Shown here piece after piece: positions 1-9,170 of a stretch of DNA of 64,000 nt. Each line of letters begins with the position of its first letter. Position 1 is the stretch's first letter. A model generated the notes under the pieces. That model saw nothing but the letters and a program-made list of their open reading frames with translations, had not been told where the DNA came from and did not search any database. Source of the stretch: Roseococcus microcysteis (GTDB lineage: Bacteria; Pseudomonadota; Alphaproteobacteria; Acetobacterales; Acetobacteraceae); contig NZ_CP061718.1 in the NCBI RefSeq assembly GCF_014764365.1, forward strand, positions 3,612,501-3,676,500, given 5' to 3'. A program made the translations under genes and the position numbers.

Positions 1-20
1 CTGAGGTTGGAACAAAGCAG

Positions 21-1217
21 ATGAACATCCACGAATACCAGGCGAAGGAACTGCTCCGCCGCTACGGCGTCGCGGTGCTGGACGGCCATGTGGCCTGGAC
101 GCCGGAGGAGGCCGAGGCCGCCGCCGGCAAGCTGCCCGGCCCCATCTATGTGGTGAAGAGCCAGATCCATGCGGGCGGCCGCGGCGCCGGCCGCTTCACC
201 AACGACCCCGACGGCAAGGGCGGCGTGCGCCTGGCCAAGTCGGCGGCCGAGGTGAAGGCGGCGGCGGCGGCCATGATCGGCTCCACCCTGGTCACGAAGC
301 AGACCGGGCCCGAGGGCAAGCTGGTCAGCCGCGTCTATGTCGAGGCGGGCTGCGACATCGCGCGTGAGCTGTATCTCTCGCTGCTGGTGGACCGCGACTG
401 CTCGCGCATCGTCATCATGGCGAGCACCGAGGGCGGCATCGAGATCGAGGAAGTGGCGGCCCACAACCCCGAGAAGATCCTGAAGGTGGATGTGGACCCG
501 GCGACGGGCGTCTCCGGCTGGCATGGCCGCAAGCTGGCCTTCGGCCTGGGCCTCGAGGGCAAGCAGGTCGGCAGCTTCGTGAAGTTCGTGGAGGCCATGT
601 ACAAGGCCTTCGTCGAGCTCGACTGCGCCATCGTCGAGATCAACCCGCTGGTCGTCACCAAGGGCGGCGATGTGGTGGCGCTGGACGCCAAGGTCAGCTT
701 CGATGACAGCGCGCTGTACCGCCACAAAGACCTCGAGGCGCTGCGCGACGACACGGAGATGGACCCGAAGGAGCTGGACGCCGTCCAGAACGACCTGAAC
801 TACGTGGCGCTCGATGGCGAGATCGGCTGCATGGTGAATGGCGCGGGCCTGGCCATGGCGACGATGGACATCATCAAGCTCTACGGCTCCAGCCCCGCGA
901 ACTTCCTCGACGTGGGCGGCACGGCGGACAGCGCGCGGGTGACGCAGGCCTTCCGCATCATCACCTCCGACGCGAATGTGAAGGCCATCCTCGTCAACAT
1001 CTTCGGCGGCATCGCCAAGTGCGACATGATCGCGAACGGCATCGTGGAGGCGTCGAAGAACCTCAAGCTCTCGGTGCCGCTGGTGGTGCGGCTCGAGGGC
1101 ACGAATGTCGAGCTGGGCAAGAAGATCCTGGCGGAGTCGGGGCTGGCCATCATCGCCGCCGACAACCTCGCCGATGCCGCACAGAAGGCGGTTGCCGCCG
1201 TGAAGAAGGGCGCCTGA
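21..1217 (+). CDS. sucC: Succinyl-CoA synthetase, beta subunit (ADP-forming)
   Basis: Cytoplasmic TCA-cycle enzyme that makes succinate and ATP (or GTP) from succinyl-CoA together with SucD. The 398 residues match the usual SucC length. The N-terminal half is an ATP-grasp fold beginning [12 protein letters not shown], and the C-terminal half is a CoA-ligase domain with the FLDVGGTA and NIFGGI segments that contact the phosphohistidine loop of the alpha subunit. sucD follows after 3 bases, so the two are surely cotranscribed. No strong Shine-Dalgarno is visible in the 20 bases before the start; an upstream gene such as mdh may lie outside the window. Family assignment is secure. Confidence 0.97.
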   Translation: MNIHEYQAKELLRRYGVAVLDGHVAWTPEEAEAAAGKLPGPIYVVKSQIHAGGRGAGRFTNDPDGKGGVRLAKSAAEVKAAAAAMIGSTLVTKQTGPEGKLVSRVYVEAGCDIARELYLSLLVDRDCSRIVIMASTEGGIEIEEVAAHNPEKILKVDVDPATGVSGWHGRKLAFGLGLEGKQVGSFVKFVEAMYKAFVELDCAIVEINPLVVTKGGDVVALDAKVSFDDSALYRHKDLEALRDDTEMDPKELDAVQNDLNYVALDGEIGCMVNGAGLAMATMDIIKLYGSSPANFLDVGGTADSARVTQAFRIITSDANVKAILVNIFGGIAKCDMIANGIVEASKNLKLSVPLVVRLEGTNVELGKKILAESGLAIIAADNLADAAQKAVAAVKKGA

Positions 1218-1220
1218 ACC

Positions 1221-2117
1221 ATGGCCATTCTCGTTGACAAGAACACGCGCGTGATGACGCAGGGCTTCACCGGCGCGCAGGGCACCTTCCACGCCAGCCA
1301 GGGCATCGCCTATGGCAGCACCTATGTCGGCGGCGTGACCCCCGGCAAGGGCGGCACCATGCACCCCACGCTGAACCTGCCGGTGTTCAACACGGTCGCC
1401 GAGTGCAAGGAAGCGACCGGCGCCAACGCCAGCGTGATCTACGTGCCCGCGCCCTTCGCGGCGGACTCCATCCTGGAGGCGCTGGACGCCGAGATCCCGC
1501 TGGTGATCTGCATCACCGAGGGCATCCCGGTGCTGGACATGGTGCGGGTGAAGCGCGCCCTGCAGAGCAGCAAGTCGCTGCTGGTGGGCCCGAACTGCCC
1601 CGGCGTCATCACGCCCGACGCCTGCAAGATCGGCATCATGCCGGGCCACATCCACCGCCGCGGTTCGGTGGGCATCGTCTCCCGCTCGGGCACGCTGACC
1701 TATGAGGCGGTGGCGCAGACCACGGCGGCCGGCCTCGGCCAGTCCTCCTGCGTGGGCATCGGCGGCGACCCGGTGAAGGGCATGGACTTCATTGACGTCC
1801 TGGAACTGTTCCTGAAGGACGACGAGACCAAGTCCATCATCATGATCGGTGAGATCGGCGGGCAGTCCGAAATCCAGGCCGCCGAATTCCTGGCGCGCGA
1901 GAATTTCGGCCCCGGCAAGCCCAACAAGCCGGTGGTGGGCTTCATCGCCGGTGCCACGGCCCCTCCGGGCCGGCGCATGGGCCATGCCGGCGCCGTGATC
2001 TCGGGCGGCAAGGACACGGCGGCGGCGAAGATGGAGGCCATGGCGGCGGTGGGCATCCACATCGCCGACAGCCCGGCCTCGCTCGGCTCCACCATGGTCA
2101 AGGCGCTCGGGCGCTGA
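1221..2117 (+). CDS. sucD: Succinyl-CoA synthetase, alpha subunit
   Basis: Alpha subunit of succinyl-CoA synthetase, carrying the CoA-binding Rossmann domain and the histidine that is phosphorylated during catalysis. The 298 residues start [11 protein letters not shown]. The active histidine lies in [10 protein letters not shown] at about residue 255. GPNCPGVI and the SRSGTLTYE segment are the standard CoA-ligase motifs. It starts 3 bases after sucC. The end overlaps the proposed CTG start of the next gene. Full length with no anomalies. Confidence 0.97.
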   Translation: MAILVDKNTRVMTQGFTGAQGTFHASQGIAYGSTYVGGVTPGKGGTMHPTLNLPVFNTVAECKEATGANASVIYVPAPFAADSILEALDAEIPLVICITEGIPVLDMVRVKRALQSSKSLLVGPNCPGVITPDACKIGIMPGHIHRRGSVGIVSRSGTLTYEAVAQTTAAGLGQSSCVGIGGDPVKGMDFIDVLELFLKDDETKSIIMIGEIGGQSEIQAAEFLARENFGPGKPNKPVVGFIAGATAPPGRRMGHAGAVISGGKDTAAAKMEAMAAVGIHIADSPASLGSTMVKALGR

Positions 2118-2938
2118 GGCCGCTCCGCCGCCCGCGCTGGTGGCCGCTGCTGGCGGCGCTGGTCCTGGCGGCGGGCCCATCGGCGCGGGCCGAAAGCCCC
2201 GCCGAACTCATGGCGCGCGCGCCCGCCGTCACGCTGGACGGGCCGCTCGCGCCACTGACCGCCCCGGTCGCGGTGGGCGGCGCGGGATGGGGGCCGTTCA
2301 CCCGGCTCTGCGTGCGCCGGATGATGCTGGTGCCCGATGGCCGTGAGTATCCGGCCAATGATCCGTCCTGCCTTCAGGTGACAGAGGCGCGCGAGCAGGG
2401 CGATGTCTGGCACCTCACTTTCTCGACGGGCCCCTTGCAGAATGGCATCGGCGTCACCTTCACCCTGACGCGCGATGCCGCGGGCCAAGTCGGCCCCGCG
2501 GATTTCACCGTGCCCGAGGGCCTGCCCGCGCCGCCGCCGGAGATGGTGGGCCGGTTGCGCGCCGTCCTCCGCGCCATGATCCGGGCGCATGCGGTGGAAG
2601 CCTTCCGCGTGGCGCCGGGCGAGGAATTCGTGATGGATCTTCCGCTCGGCGAGATCGAGGAGGGGCTGCGGGTGGAGGGCGGAGGATTCGCCTGCCGGCC
2701 CGAGGGCACCGGCACCATTGCCGGCCGCCCGGTGGTGCAGGCCGCCTGCACGCTGCGCGCCACGGGCGAGTTGCGGCCGGGGCGCCCCCTGGAGCTCACG
2801 GCCGCTGGGCGTTTTGCGCTGGATGTCGCCACCGGCCTGGTGCTGCGGCATGGCTATGCCAGCCTCACCATCGCCGCGACGAGGGCGCCGGGGCCGGCGA
2901 TGTCCTTGCGCGCCTATTCCACGCAGTCGCTGGAATAG
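2114..2938 (+). CDS. Exported protein of unknown function, proposed CTG start
   Basis: I do not recognise the family. The first in-frame ATG (2210) gives 242 residues without a signal peptide. Reading upstream in the same frame from CTG at 2114, which overlaps the sucD stop, adds a textbook export signal: basic LRPLRRPR, a hydrophobic [13 protein letters not shown] core, and a cleavage-like SARA/ES site. There is no in-frame ATG, GTG or TTG between 2096 and 2210, so either a CTG start is used or the signal is fortuitous. The mature part is about 245 residues, with repeated short beta-rich stretches and two cysteine-containing segments ([16 protein letters not shown]). A periplasmic or outer-membrane-associated role is inferred only from the signal. 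The gene is translationally coupled to sucD. Confidence 0.6.
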   Translation: MRPLRRPRWWPLLAALVLAAGPSARAESPAELMARAPAVTLDGPLAPLTAPVAVGGAGWGPFTRLCVRRMMLVPDGREYPANDPSCLQVTEAREQGDVWHLTFSTGPLQNGIGVTFTLTRDAAGQVGPADFTVPEGLPAPPPEMVGRLRAVLRAMIRAHAVEAFRVAPGEEFVMDLPLGEIEEGLRVEGGGFACRPEGTGTIAGRPVVQAACTLRATGELRPGRPLELTAAGRFALDVATGLVLRHGYASLTIAATRAPGPAMSLRAYSTQSLE

Positions 2939-2944
2939 GCCCTC

Positions 2945-3229
2945 TCAGCGGATGATGGCGGCGTGCCACAGGCGCAGCACGCGCACGCCCTGGCCCTCCT
3001 CCACGCGATAGACCAGCACATAGGGCCGGTCCGTCAGCATCTCGCGGGTGCCGGGCACCCGGCCGGGCTTGCCGCGATGGGCGAGGGTGGCGAGGCTGTC
3101 GCTGGCTTCCAGGATTTCCTCCACCAGGCGCTCGGCGGCCAGCGGGTTTTGGGCGGTGAGGTATTCCAGAACCCCATCCAGGTCGCGCAGGGCCGCGGGG
3201 GACCAATGGACGGGCAACTCGCCGCTCAT
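2945..3229 (-). CDS. ParE/RelE-family toxin
   Basis: A 94-residue protein with the ParE-type layout: VHWSPAALRDLDGVLEYLTAQNP at the N-terminus (helical hairpin), a central GKPGRVPGTREM loop, and the strand YVLVYRVEEGQGVRVLRLWHA near the C-terminus. These are hallmarks of type II toxins that act on gyrase (ParE) or ribosome-bound mRNA (RelE). The start overlaps the upstream small gene by 4 bases (ATGA), the usual antitoxin-toxin arrangement. The pair lies antisense to, and between, the sucCD block and sucA. ParE versus RelE activity cannot be decided from sequence alone. Confidence 0.85.
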   Translation of the reverse strand: MSGELPVHWSPAALRDLDGVLEYLTAQNPLAAERLVEEILEASDSLATLAHRGKPGRVPGTREMLTDRPYVLVYRVEEGQGVRVLRLWHAAIIR

Positions 3230-3393
3230 GGCGCCCCCGGCCGGCCGAGCCGTGCCTGCAGCCTGTCGCGGATGAGGATCAGGCGTTCGCGCACCAGGGC
3301 CTGCGGCGTGTCGGCGCTGGCGGGCGCCGCCTCGGCCTCGGCCACCGCCGCGGCCAGAAGGCGGCGTTCCAGCGCATCATCCGTCTCGTCCAT
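3226..3393 (-). CDS. Putative antitoxin partner of the ParE-like toxin
   Basis: Small acidic, helix-prone protein of 55 residues (MDETDDALERRLLAAAVAEAEA..., C-terminal RERLILIRDRLQARLGRP) encoded directly upstream of the toxin with a 4-base overlap. Position and size are those of a type II antitoxin. I see no clear ribbon-helix-helix or AbrB motif, so the DNA-binding class is unknown. The frame stays open to an upstream ATG at 3510 (94 residues), but the extra N-terminus looks non-coding and runs into the sucA leader, so the start at 3393 is preferred. No strong ribosome site is visible for either start. Confidence 0.6.
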   Translation of the reverse strand: MDETDDALERRLLAAAVAEAEAAPASADTPQALVRERLILIRDRLQARLGRPGAP

Positions 3394-3543
3394 CAACCGA
3401 GCATAGCGCGGGCGGGCAAAGGGCGTCACGCCTGCTTTGTTTTGCGGCGCAGCATGGCGGTTTTCCGCCATCTTCCCTGTCCAAGGGGGGTGCCGCAATG
3501 GCGCCATCATCGGTATGTTAACACCACGCGCCGCAGGATGAGT

Positions 3544-3590
3544 TTCCGGCGGCGCAGCCGCAGAAATTCAGGAAGGGCGGACCGCCGGAA
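3544..3590 (+). promoter_or_regulatory. Inverted repeat in the sucA 5' leader
   Basis: TTCCGGCGG at 3544-3552 is matched by its exact complement CCGCCGGAA at 3582-3590, 20 bases before the sucA start. A smaller GCGG/CCGC pairing lies inside. The RNA could fold into a hairpin ending just before a weak ribosome site. It could be a leader structure or a terminator for transcription coming from sucCD; there is no T-tract. Function is not established. Confidence 0.4.
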
Positions 3591-3610
3591 GGTGCGTTCG
3601 TGAAACAAGA

Positions 3611-6487
3611 ATGGCCGGTGTGGATATCCTCGCCAGCGCGATGAATGGGGCGAATGCCGCCTTCCTCGCTGATCTCTATGCCCGCTGGGTCGAGAACCCC
3701 GCCAGCGTGGACCCCTCCTTCGCCGAGCTCTTCGCCACGCTGAATGATGACGCGCGGGCGGTGCTGGGCGATGCGCAGGGCGCGTCCTGGGCGCCACGGC
3801 CGCGCGGCGGCTTCGCCCCGGCCGAGGAGGCCCCGCCCGCGAAGAAGGGCACCGCCCCCGCCGCGCGTGCGACGGACCCCGAAGAGACGCGCCGCGCCGT
3901 GCTGGACAGCATCCGCGCGCTGATGCTCATCCGCTCCTACCGGGTGCGCGGGCATCTGGAGGCGAAGCTGGACCCGCTGGGCCTGCAGACGCCGCCGGCC
4001 CACCCGGAACTCTCGCCCGCCTTCTGGGGCTTCACCGACGCCGACCTGGACCGGCGCATCTTCATTGACCGCGTGCTGGGGCTGGAGACGGCCACCATCC
4101 GCGAGATCATGGAGCGGGTGCGGGCCACCTATTGCGGCCCGATCGGCGTCGAGTTCATGCACATCCAGGACCCGGACCAGAAGTCCTGGATCCAGCAGCG
4201 CGTCGAGGGCGCGCCCTGGGTGAAGGGCTTCGACGCCGCCGCCAAGCGCAAGATCCTGACCCAGCTGACCGAGGCCGAGGGCTTCGAGGCCTTCTGCGCC
4301 AAGAAATATGTCGGCACCAAGCGCTTCGGCCTGGAGGGCGGCGAGAGCACCATCCCCGCCGTGCAGGCCGTGATCGAGACCGCGGCGGGCCAGGGCTGCA
4401 ACGAGATCGCCATCGGCATGGCGCATCGCGGCCGGCTGAACATGCTCGTGAACGTGGTGAAGAAGCCCTACACGCAGGTCTTCGCCGAGTTCAAGGGCAG
4501 CAGCTTCAAGCCCGACGACGTGCAGGGCTCGGGCGATGTGAAGTACCACCTCGGCACCTCGACCGACATCGAGATCAATGGGCGGATGGTGCACCTCTCG
4601 CTCCAGCCCAACCCGTCGCATCTGGAAGCCGTGAACCCCGTCGTCGCCGGCAAGGTGCGCGCGCGGCAGGACATGGCGGGCGATGTGAAGACCCGCACCT
4701 CGGTCATGGGCATCCTGCTGCATGGCGACGCGGCCTTCGCGGGCCAGGGCCTGGTCTATGAGACGCTGGCGATGAGCCAGCTCATCGGCTACCGCACCGG
4801 CGGCACGGTCCATATCGTGACCAACAACCAGATCGGCTTCACCACCGTGCCGGCCCATGCCTATTCGGGCCTCTACTGCACCGATGTGGCGAAGGCGATC
4901 CAGGCGCCCATCCTGCACGTGAACGGCGACGACCCCGAGGCCGTGGTCTGGTGCGCCCAGATGTGCGCCGAATTCCGCATGCGCTTCCAGTCGGATATCG
5001 TGCTGGACATCGTCTGCTACCGCCGCCACGGCCACAATGAGAGCGACGAGCCCGCCTTCACCCAGCCCAGCATGTACAAGCGCATCCGCGAGATGAAGAC
5101 GACACGGACGCTCTATGCCGAGCGCCTGGCCGCCGAGGGCAGCGTCCCGGCCGAGGAGGCGAAGTCCATCCAGGACGCCTTCAACGCCGAGCTGGAAAAG
5201 GCCTTCGAAGCCGCCGCCAGCTTCAAGCCCAACAAGGCGGACTGGCTGGAGGGGCATTGGGCCGGCCTCAAGCCCGTGGCCTCGGGCGCCGAGACCGAGC
5301 AGCTGCACGAGACCGCCGTCGGCCTCGACACGCTGCGCGAGGTGGGCGGCGCACTGTGCCGCGTGCCCGGCGATTTCAACCTCAACCCCAAGATCGCCCG
5401 CCAGCTCGAAGCCAAGAAGCAGGCCATCGAGAGCGGCGAGGGCCTCGACTGGGCGACGGGCGAGGCGCTGGCCTTCGGCACCCTGCTGCTGGAAGGGCAC
5501 CGGGTGCGCCTTTCGGGCGAGGATGTGCAGCGCGGCACGTTCAGCCACCGCCATTGCGTGCTGGTGGACCAGGCGAATCAGCAGGAATACGCGCCGCTGA
5601 ACCACATCCGCGAGGGGCAGCCCAAATTCGAGGCCTTCAACTCCCTGCTCTCCGAGGCGGGCGTGCTGGGCTTCGACTACGGCTATTCGCTGGCGGACCC
5701 GCGCACCCTGGTGCTGTGGGAGGCGCAGTTCGGTGACTTCGCCAATGGCGCGCAGGTCATCATCGACCAGTTCATCGCCTCCGGCGAGACGAAGTGGCTG
5801 CGCATGTCCGGCCTCGTGATGCTGCTGCCGCATGGCTATGAGGGGCAGGGGCCGGAGCATTCCTCCGCGCGGCTGGAGCGCTACCTCCAGCTCTGCGCCG
5901 AGCGGAACATGCGGGTGTGCAACTTCACCACGCCCGCCAACTACTTCCACGCGCTGCGCCGCCAGCTGAAGGCCAATTACCGCAAGCCGCTGGTGGTGAT
6001 GACGCCGAAGTCGCTGCTGCGGCACAAGCTGGCCGTCAGTAGCCTGGCCGAGTTCGGCCCCGGCAGCGCCTTCCGCTACGTCATCCCCGAGACCGACGCG
6101 ATCGCCCCGGAGGAGAAGGTGAAGCGCGTCGTGCTCTGCACCGGCAAGGTCTATTACGACCTGCTGGAAGCCCGGCGCGAGCAGGGCCGCGACGACGTGG
6201 CCCTGGTGCGGCTGGAACAGGTCTATCCCTTCCCGGAGCGCAGCCTGGCCTCCGCCATCGGCGCCTATCGCAATGCCGAGGTGGTGTGGTGCCAGGAGGA
6301 GCCCGAGAACATGGGCGCCTGGTCCTTCGTGGACCGGCGGATCGAGGGCGTGCTGGCCGGGCTGGACATCGCCGCGAAGCGCCCCCGCTTCGTGGGCCGG
6401 ACCGGGGCGGCGAGCCCCGCCACGGGCCTGGCGAAGGTGCACGCGGCCGAGCAGGAGACGCTCGTTCGCACGGCATTGGCGGTCTGA
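3611..6487 (+). CDS. sucA: 2-oxoglutarate dehydrogenase E1 component
   Basis: Thiamine-diphosphate-dependent E1 subunit of the 2-oxoglutarate dehydrogenase complex, which decarboxylates 2-oxoglutarate and passes the succinyl group to SucB. The 958 residues fit the family (about 930-990). Visible landmarks are the N-terminal E2-binding segment (FLADLYARWVENPASVD), the GMAHRGRLN motif, the HGDAAFAGQG and TNNQIGFTT cofactor motifs near the middle, and the C-terminal HGYEGQGPEHSSARLERYLQL transketolase motif. sucB follows on the same strand after a hairpin-containing gap. The lpd (E3) gene is not in the window. Confidence 0.97.
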   Translation: MAGVDILASAMNGANAAFLADLYARWVENPASVDPSFAELFATLNDDARAVLGDAQGASWAPRPRGGFAPAEEAPPAKKGTAPAARATDPEETRRAVLDSIRALMLIRSYRVRGHLEAKLDPLGLQTPPAHPELSPAFWGFTDADLDRRIFIDRVLGLETATIREIMERVRATYCGPIGVEFMHIQDPDQKSWIQQRVEGAPWVKGFDAAAKRKILTQLTEAEGFEAFCAKKYVGTKRFGLEGGESTIPAVQAVIETAAGQGCNEIAIGMAHRGRLNMLVNVVKKPYTQVFAEFKGSSFKPDDVQGSGDVKYHLGTSTDIEINGRMVHLSLQPNPSHLEAVNPVVAGKVRARQDMAGDVKTRTSVMGILLHGDAAFAGQGLVYETLAMSQLIGYRTGGTVHIVTNNQIGFTTVPAHAYSGLYCTDVAKAIQAPILHVNGDDPEAVVWCAQMCAEFRMRFQSDIVLDIVCYRRHGHNESDEPAFTQPSMYKRIREMKTTRTLYAERLAAEGSVPAEEAKSIQDAFNAELEKAFEAAASFKPNKADWLEGHWAGLKPVASGAETEQLHETAVGLDTLREVGGALCRVPGDFNLNPKIARQLEAKKQAIESGEGLDWATGEALAFGTLLLEGHRVRLSGEDVQRGTFSHRHCVLVDQANQQEYAPLNHIREGQPKFEAFNSLLSEAGVLGFDYGYSLADPRTLVLWEAQFGDFANGAQVIIDQFIASGETKWLRMSGLVMLLPHGYEGQGPEHSSARLERYLQLCAERNMRVCNFTTPANYFHALRRQLKANYRKPLVVMTPKSLLRHKLAVSSLAEFGPGSAFRYVIPETDAIAPEEKVKRVVLCTGKVYYDLLEARREQGRDDVALVRLEQVYPFPERSLASAIGAYRNAEVVWCQEEPENMGAWSFVDRRIEGVLAGLDIAAKRPRFVGRTGAASPATGLAKVHAAEQETLVRTALAV

Positions 6488-6515
6488 CACCGCGGATTTC
6501 GACAAACTGAAGCAT

Positions 6516-6538
6516 GGGGCCGGATGACACCCGGCCCC
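6516..6538 (+). terminator. sucA-sucB intercistronic hairpin
   Basis: Perfect 8-bp stem GGGGCCGG/CCGGCCCC with a 7-base loop, 29 bases after the sucA stop and 38 bases before the sucB start. No T-tract follows, so it is more likely an mRNA stability or processing element, or a partial attenuator, than a full terminator. Confidence 0.45.
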
Positions 6539-6576
6539 CCGATGCCCTAGATCAGGGGCAAAGAAGGCAGAGACCA

Positions 6577-7818
6577 ATGGCGACGGACATCGTTGTGCCC
6601 ACCCTGGGCGAAAGCGTGAGCACGGCCACCGTGGCGCGCTGGATGAAGCAGGCCGGCGAGGCCGTGGCGGCGGATGAGCCGCTGGTGGAACTGGAGACCG
6701 ACAAGGTCACGGTGGAGGTGAATGCCCCCGCCGCCGGCGTGCTGGAGGCCATCACCGCCCAGGAGGGCGCCGAGGTGGAACCGGGCGCCGTGCTGGGTTC
6801 CATCGCCGTCGGCGCCGGCGCCGCGGCCAAGCCCGCCGCGGCCCCTGCCGCCGCGCCGACCTCCGCCGCCAAGCCCGTCGGCACGGGCGGGGGTTCGGTG
6901 AAGCAGGCCGAGGCGCATGGCACCGCCCCGGGCGGCCACGCGCCCCTTCCCGCGGCCGCCAAGCTGATGGCCGAGAACAATGTGACGCAGGCGCAGATCG
7001 GCCAGGGCTCCGCGAAGGATGGCCGCATCGCCAAGGGTGATGTGCTCGACTTCCTGAGCCGCCCGGCCGGCGCCGGCGCGCCCGCCCCTGCCGCCGCCAA
7101 GCCCGCCCGCAAGCTGGAAGGCGGCGAGGAGCGGGTGAAGATGACGCGCCTGCGCGCCACCATCGCCCGCCGCCTGAAGGAGGCGCAGAACACCGCCGCC
7201 ATGCTGACCACCTTCAACGAGGTGGACATGGGCGCGGTCATGGCGCTGCGCGCCGAATACAAGGACCATTTCGAGAAGCGCCACGGCGTGAAGCTCGGCT
7301 TCATGTCCTTCTTCGTGAAGGCCTGCGTGGCCGCGCTGAAGGAATTCCCCGCCGTCAACGCCGAGATCGAGGGCGACGAGGTCATCTACAAGAACTTCGT
7401 TCATATGGGCATCGCGGTGGGCGGGCCCTCGGGCCTCGTGGTGCCCGTGCTGCGCAATGCCGATGAGATGGACTTCGCCAAGATCGAGAAGACCATCGCG
7501 GATTTCGGCAAGCGCGTGCGCGACGGCCAGCTGAAGCTGGAGGAGATGGCGGGCGGCAGCTTCACCATCACCAATGGCGGCATCTATGGCTCGCTGATGT
7601 CCACGCCCATCCTGAACCCGCCGCAGTCCGGCATCCTGGGCATGCACAAGATCCAGGACCGGCCCATGGCGGTCGGTGGCAAGGTCGAGGTGCGGCCCAT
7701 GATGTACCTGGCCCTGTCCTATGACCACCGGATCGTGGACGGGAAGGAGGCGGTGAGCTTCCTGGTCCGCGTGAAGGAGGCCATCGAGGATCCGCGCCGC
7801 CTCATGCTGGGCGTCTGA
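6577..7818 (+). CDS. sucB: 2-oxoglutarate dehydrogenase E2 (dihydrolipoyl succinyltransferase)
   Basis: Core acyltransferase of the 2-oxoglutarate dehydrogenase complex. The 413 residues contain one lipoyl domain (lipoyl-lysine K43 in [10 protein letters not shown]), an Ala/Pro linker, an E3-binding domain around residues 115-155 ([14 protein letters not shown]..., [13 protein letters not shown]), and the catalytic domain ending with [10 protein letters not shown] (catalytic H384 and D388). The start at 6577 is preferred over an upstream in-frame ATG (6514) because it begins directly with the lipoyl domain and follows an AAGAAGGCAGAGA ribosome site. It lies downstream of sucA on the same strand. 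Confidence 0.97.
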   Translation: MATDIVVPTLGESVSTATVARWMKQAGEAVAADEPLVELETDKVTVEVNAPAAGVLEAITAQEGAEVEPGAVLGSIAVGAGAAAKPAAAPAAAPTSAAKPVGTGGGSVKQAEAHGTAPGGHAPLPAAAKLMAENNVTQAQIGQGSAKDGRIAKGDVLDFLSRPAGAGAPAPAAAKPARKLEGGEERVKMTRLRATIARRLKEAQNTAAMLTTFNEVDMGAVMALRAEYKDHFEKRHGVKLGFMSFFVKACVAALKEFPAVNAEIEGDEVIYKNFVHMGIAVGGPSGLVVPVLRNADEMDFAKIEKTIADFGKRVRDGQLKLEEMAGGSFTITNGGIYGSLMSTPILNPPQSGILGMHKIQDRPMAVGGKVEVRPMMYLALSYDHRIVDGKEAVSFLVRVKEAIEDPRRLMLGV

Positions 7819-7820
7819 CC

Positions 7821-8048
7821 ATGCGTTCGCGCGAAGGCCAGCTCAGCGACAACCGGCCCATCTCCCGATCGCGCCCCGAGAAGGAGAAGCAGCTGCGTGA
7901 ACTGCGCGAGGTGCTGGCCGGCATGAAGCCCCACGCCACCCCCGCCCTGCGGGACAGCGTGAAGGCGAAGATCAAGGAGCTGGAGGCGGATTTGGCCGCC
8001 CCCGCCCCGCCGCCCCGCGACCGCCGCCCGCCCCGCCGGGAATTCTGA
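7821..8048 (+). CDS. Small charged protein of unknown function
   Basis: 75 residues starting 3 bases after the sucB stop, so very probably cotranscribed. The protein is highly charged, with a predicted helical or coiled middle (EKEKQLRELREVLAGMK, DSVKAKIKELEADL) and a proline/arginine-rich tail (PPPRDRRPPRREF). No domain is recognised. The tight coupling and biased codon use support a real gene, but nothing in the sequence shows its function. Confidence 0.6.
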   Translation: MRSREGQLSDNRPISRSRPEKEKQLRELREVLAGMKPHATPALRDSVKAKIKELEADLAAPAPPPRDRRPPRREF

Positions 8049-8065
8049 CGGCGCGGGTCTGCCGC

Positions 8066-8098
8066 CGCGAATCCGGCCTTGTTGGGCCGGGTTTCGCG
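8066..8098 (+). terminator. Long hairpin between sucB operon and asd
   Basis: CGCGA (8066-8070) pairs with TCGCG (8094-8098), and CCGGCC (8073-8078) pairs with GGCCGG (8085-8090) around a TTGTTG loop, with one small bulge. It lies 18 bases after the preceding stop and 35 bases before asd. No U-tract follows. It could end the suc transcript or form part of the asd leader. Confidence 0.5.
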
Positions 8099-8133
8099 CG
8101 GTAACCCCTCAGGCTTCGAAAGGAGCCTGACCA

Positions 8134-9141
8134 ATGCGTGTGGGTGTGATTGGCGCGACCGGCGCCGTCGGCAAGGAATTGGTGGATGTTCTGGCCCGTC
8201 GCCGCTTTCCGGTGACGCAGCTGAGCCTCTTCGCCTCGGCGCGCAGCGCCGGCACCACGCAGAAAACGCCCTTCGGTGACGTGACCATCGAGGAATTCTC
8301 GATGGAGCGCGCGCGCAAGCTGGACCTCGCGCTGCTGGCCGTCTCGGGCGATTTCGCCAAGGCGCATGCCCGCGCGCTCGCGGCCGAGGGCGTGGCCGTG
8401 GTGGACAATTCCTCCGCGCTGCGCCTGGAAGCCGATGTGCCGCTGGTGGTGCCGGAGGTGAACGGCCACGCCATCGGCGACCACCGCCTCATCGCCAACC
8501 CCAACTGCACCACGGCCATCCTGGTGGTGGCGCTGGAGCCGCTGCGCCAGGCCTTCGGGCTGAAGCGCGTCATCGTCTCCACCTACCAGGCGGCCTCGGG
8601 CGCCGGGGCGGAGGGGATGGTGGAACTGGAGCGGGAGACCCGCCGCGTGCTGGTCGAGGGCCAGCCCGCCCAGGCCGAGGTCTTCGCCCACCCCCTCGCC
8701 TTCAACGTGATCCCGCACATCGACAGCTTCCAGCCCAATGGCTACACGCGGGAGGAGATGAAGGTGGCCTGGGAAAGCCGGAAGATCATGGCCATGCCGG
8801 AGCTGCTGATCTCCTGCACCGCCGTCCGCATCCCGACCATGCGCGTCCATGCCGAGGCCGTGACCATCGAGACCGAGCGTCCCGTGACGCCCGAGGCCGC
8901 CCGCGCGGTCCTGGCCAAGGCGCCGGGCGTGCGGCTGATGGATGATGTGGGCGCGAAGCTCTACCCCATGCCTCTGACGGCCACCGGCGCCGATGATGTG
9001 GAGGCCGGCCGCATCCGTGCCAATGACGTGTTCGGGGACCGGGGCCTCGACCTGTTTCTCTGCGGCGACCAACTGCTGAAGGGCGCCGCGCTGAACGCCG
9101 TGCAGATCGCCGAGCGGATGAAGCTGCCGGTGCCGGCGTGA
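8134..9141 (+). CDS. asd: Aspartate-semialdehyde dehydrogenase
   Basis: Reduces aspartyl phosphate to aspartate semialdehyde with NADPH, the branch point to lysine/diaminopimelate, threonine and methionine. 335 residues, normal length. The N-terminal [10 protein letters not shown] nucleotide-binding motif and the ANPNCTT active site (catalytic C125) are clear, as are the [10 protein letters not shown] and EVNGH motifs. An AAGGAGC ribosome site lies a few bases before the ATG. It faces the antiporter gene convergently across a terminator. Confidence 0.97.
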   Translation: MRVGVIGATGAVGKELVDVLARRRFPVTQLSLFASARSAGTTQKTPFGDVTIEEFSMERARKLDLALLAVSGDFAKAHARALAAEGVAVVDNSSALRLEADVPLVVPEVNGHAIGDHRLIANPNCTTAILVVALEPLRQAFGLKRVIVSTYQAASGAGAEGMVELERETRRVLVEGQPAQAEVFAHPLAFNVIPHIDSFQPNGYTREEMKVAWESRKIMAMPELLISCTAVRIPTMRVHAEAVTIETERPVTPEAARAVLAKAPGVRLMDDVGAKLYPMPLTATGADDVEAGRIRANDVFGDRGLDLFLCGDQLLKGAALNAVQIAERMKLPVPA

Positions 9142-9144
9142 TGA

Positions 9145-9170
9145 AAAGGGGGGGCGGGATGACCGCCCCT
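9145..9170 (-). terminator. Rho-independent terminator of the antiporter gene
   Basis: GGGGCGG (9151-9157) pairs perfectly with CCGCCCC (9163-9169) around a 5-base loop. Read on the minus strand, the stem is followed by CCTTTT, a U-tract, so it is oriented to end the antiporter transcript. It also lies just after the asd stop and may work in both directions. Confidence 0.7.

Noticed and set aside
3518-6577. 1019-residue open frame antisense to sucA
   Set aside because: It mirrors sucA, is His/Leu/Ala/Gly-rich and has no domain. It is typical of spurious antisense frames in GC-rich DNA.
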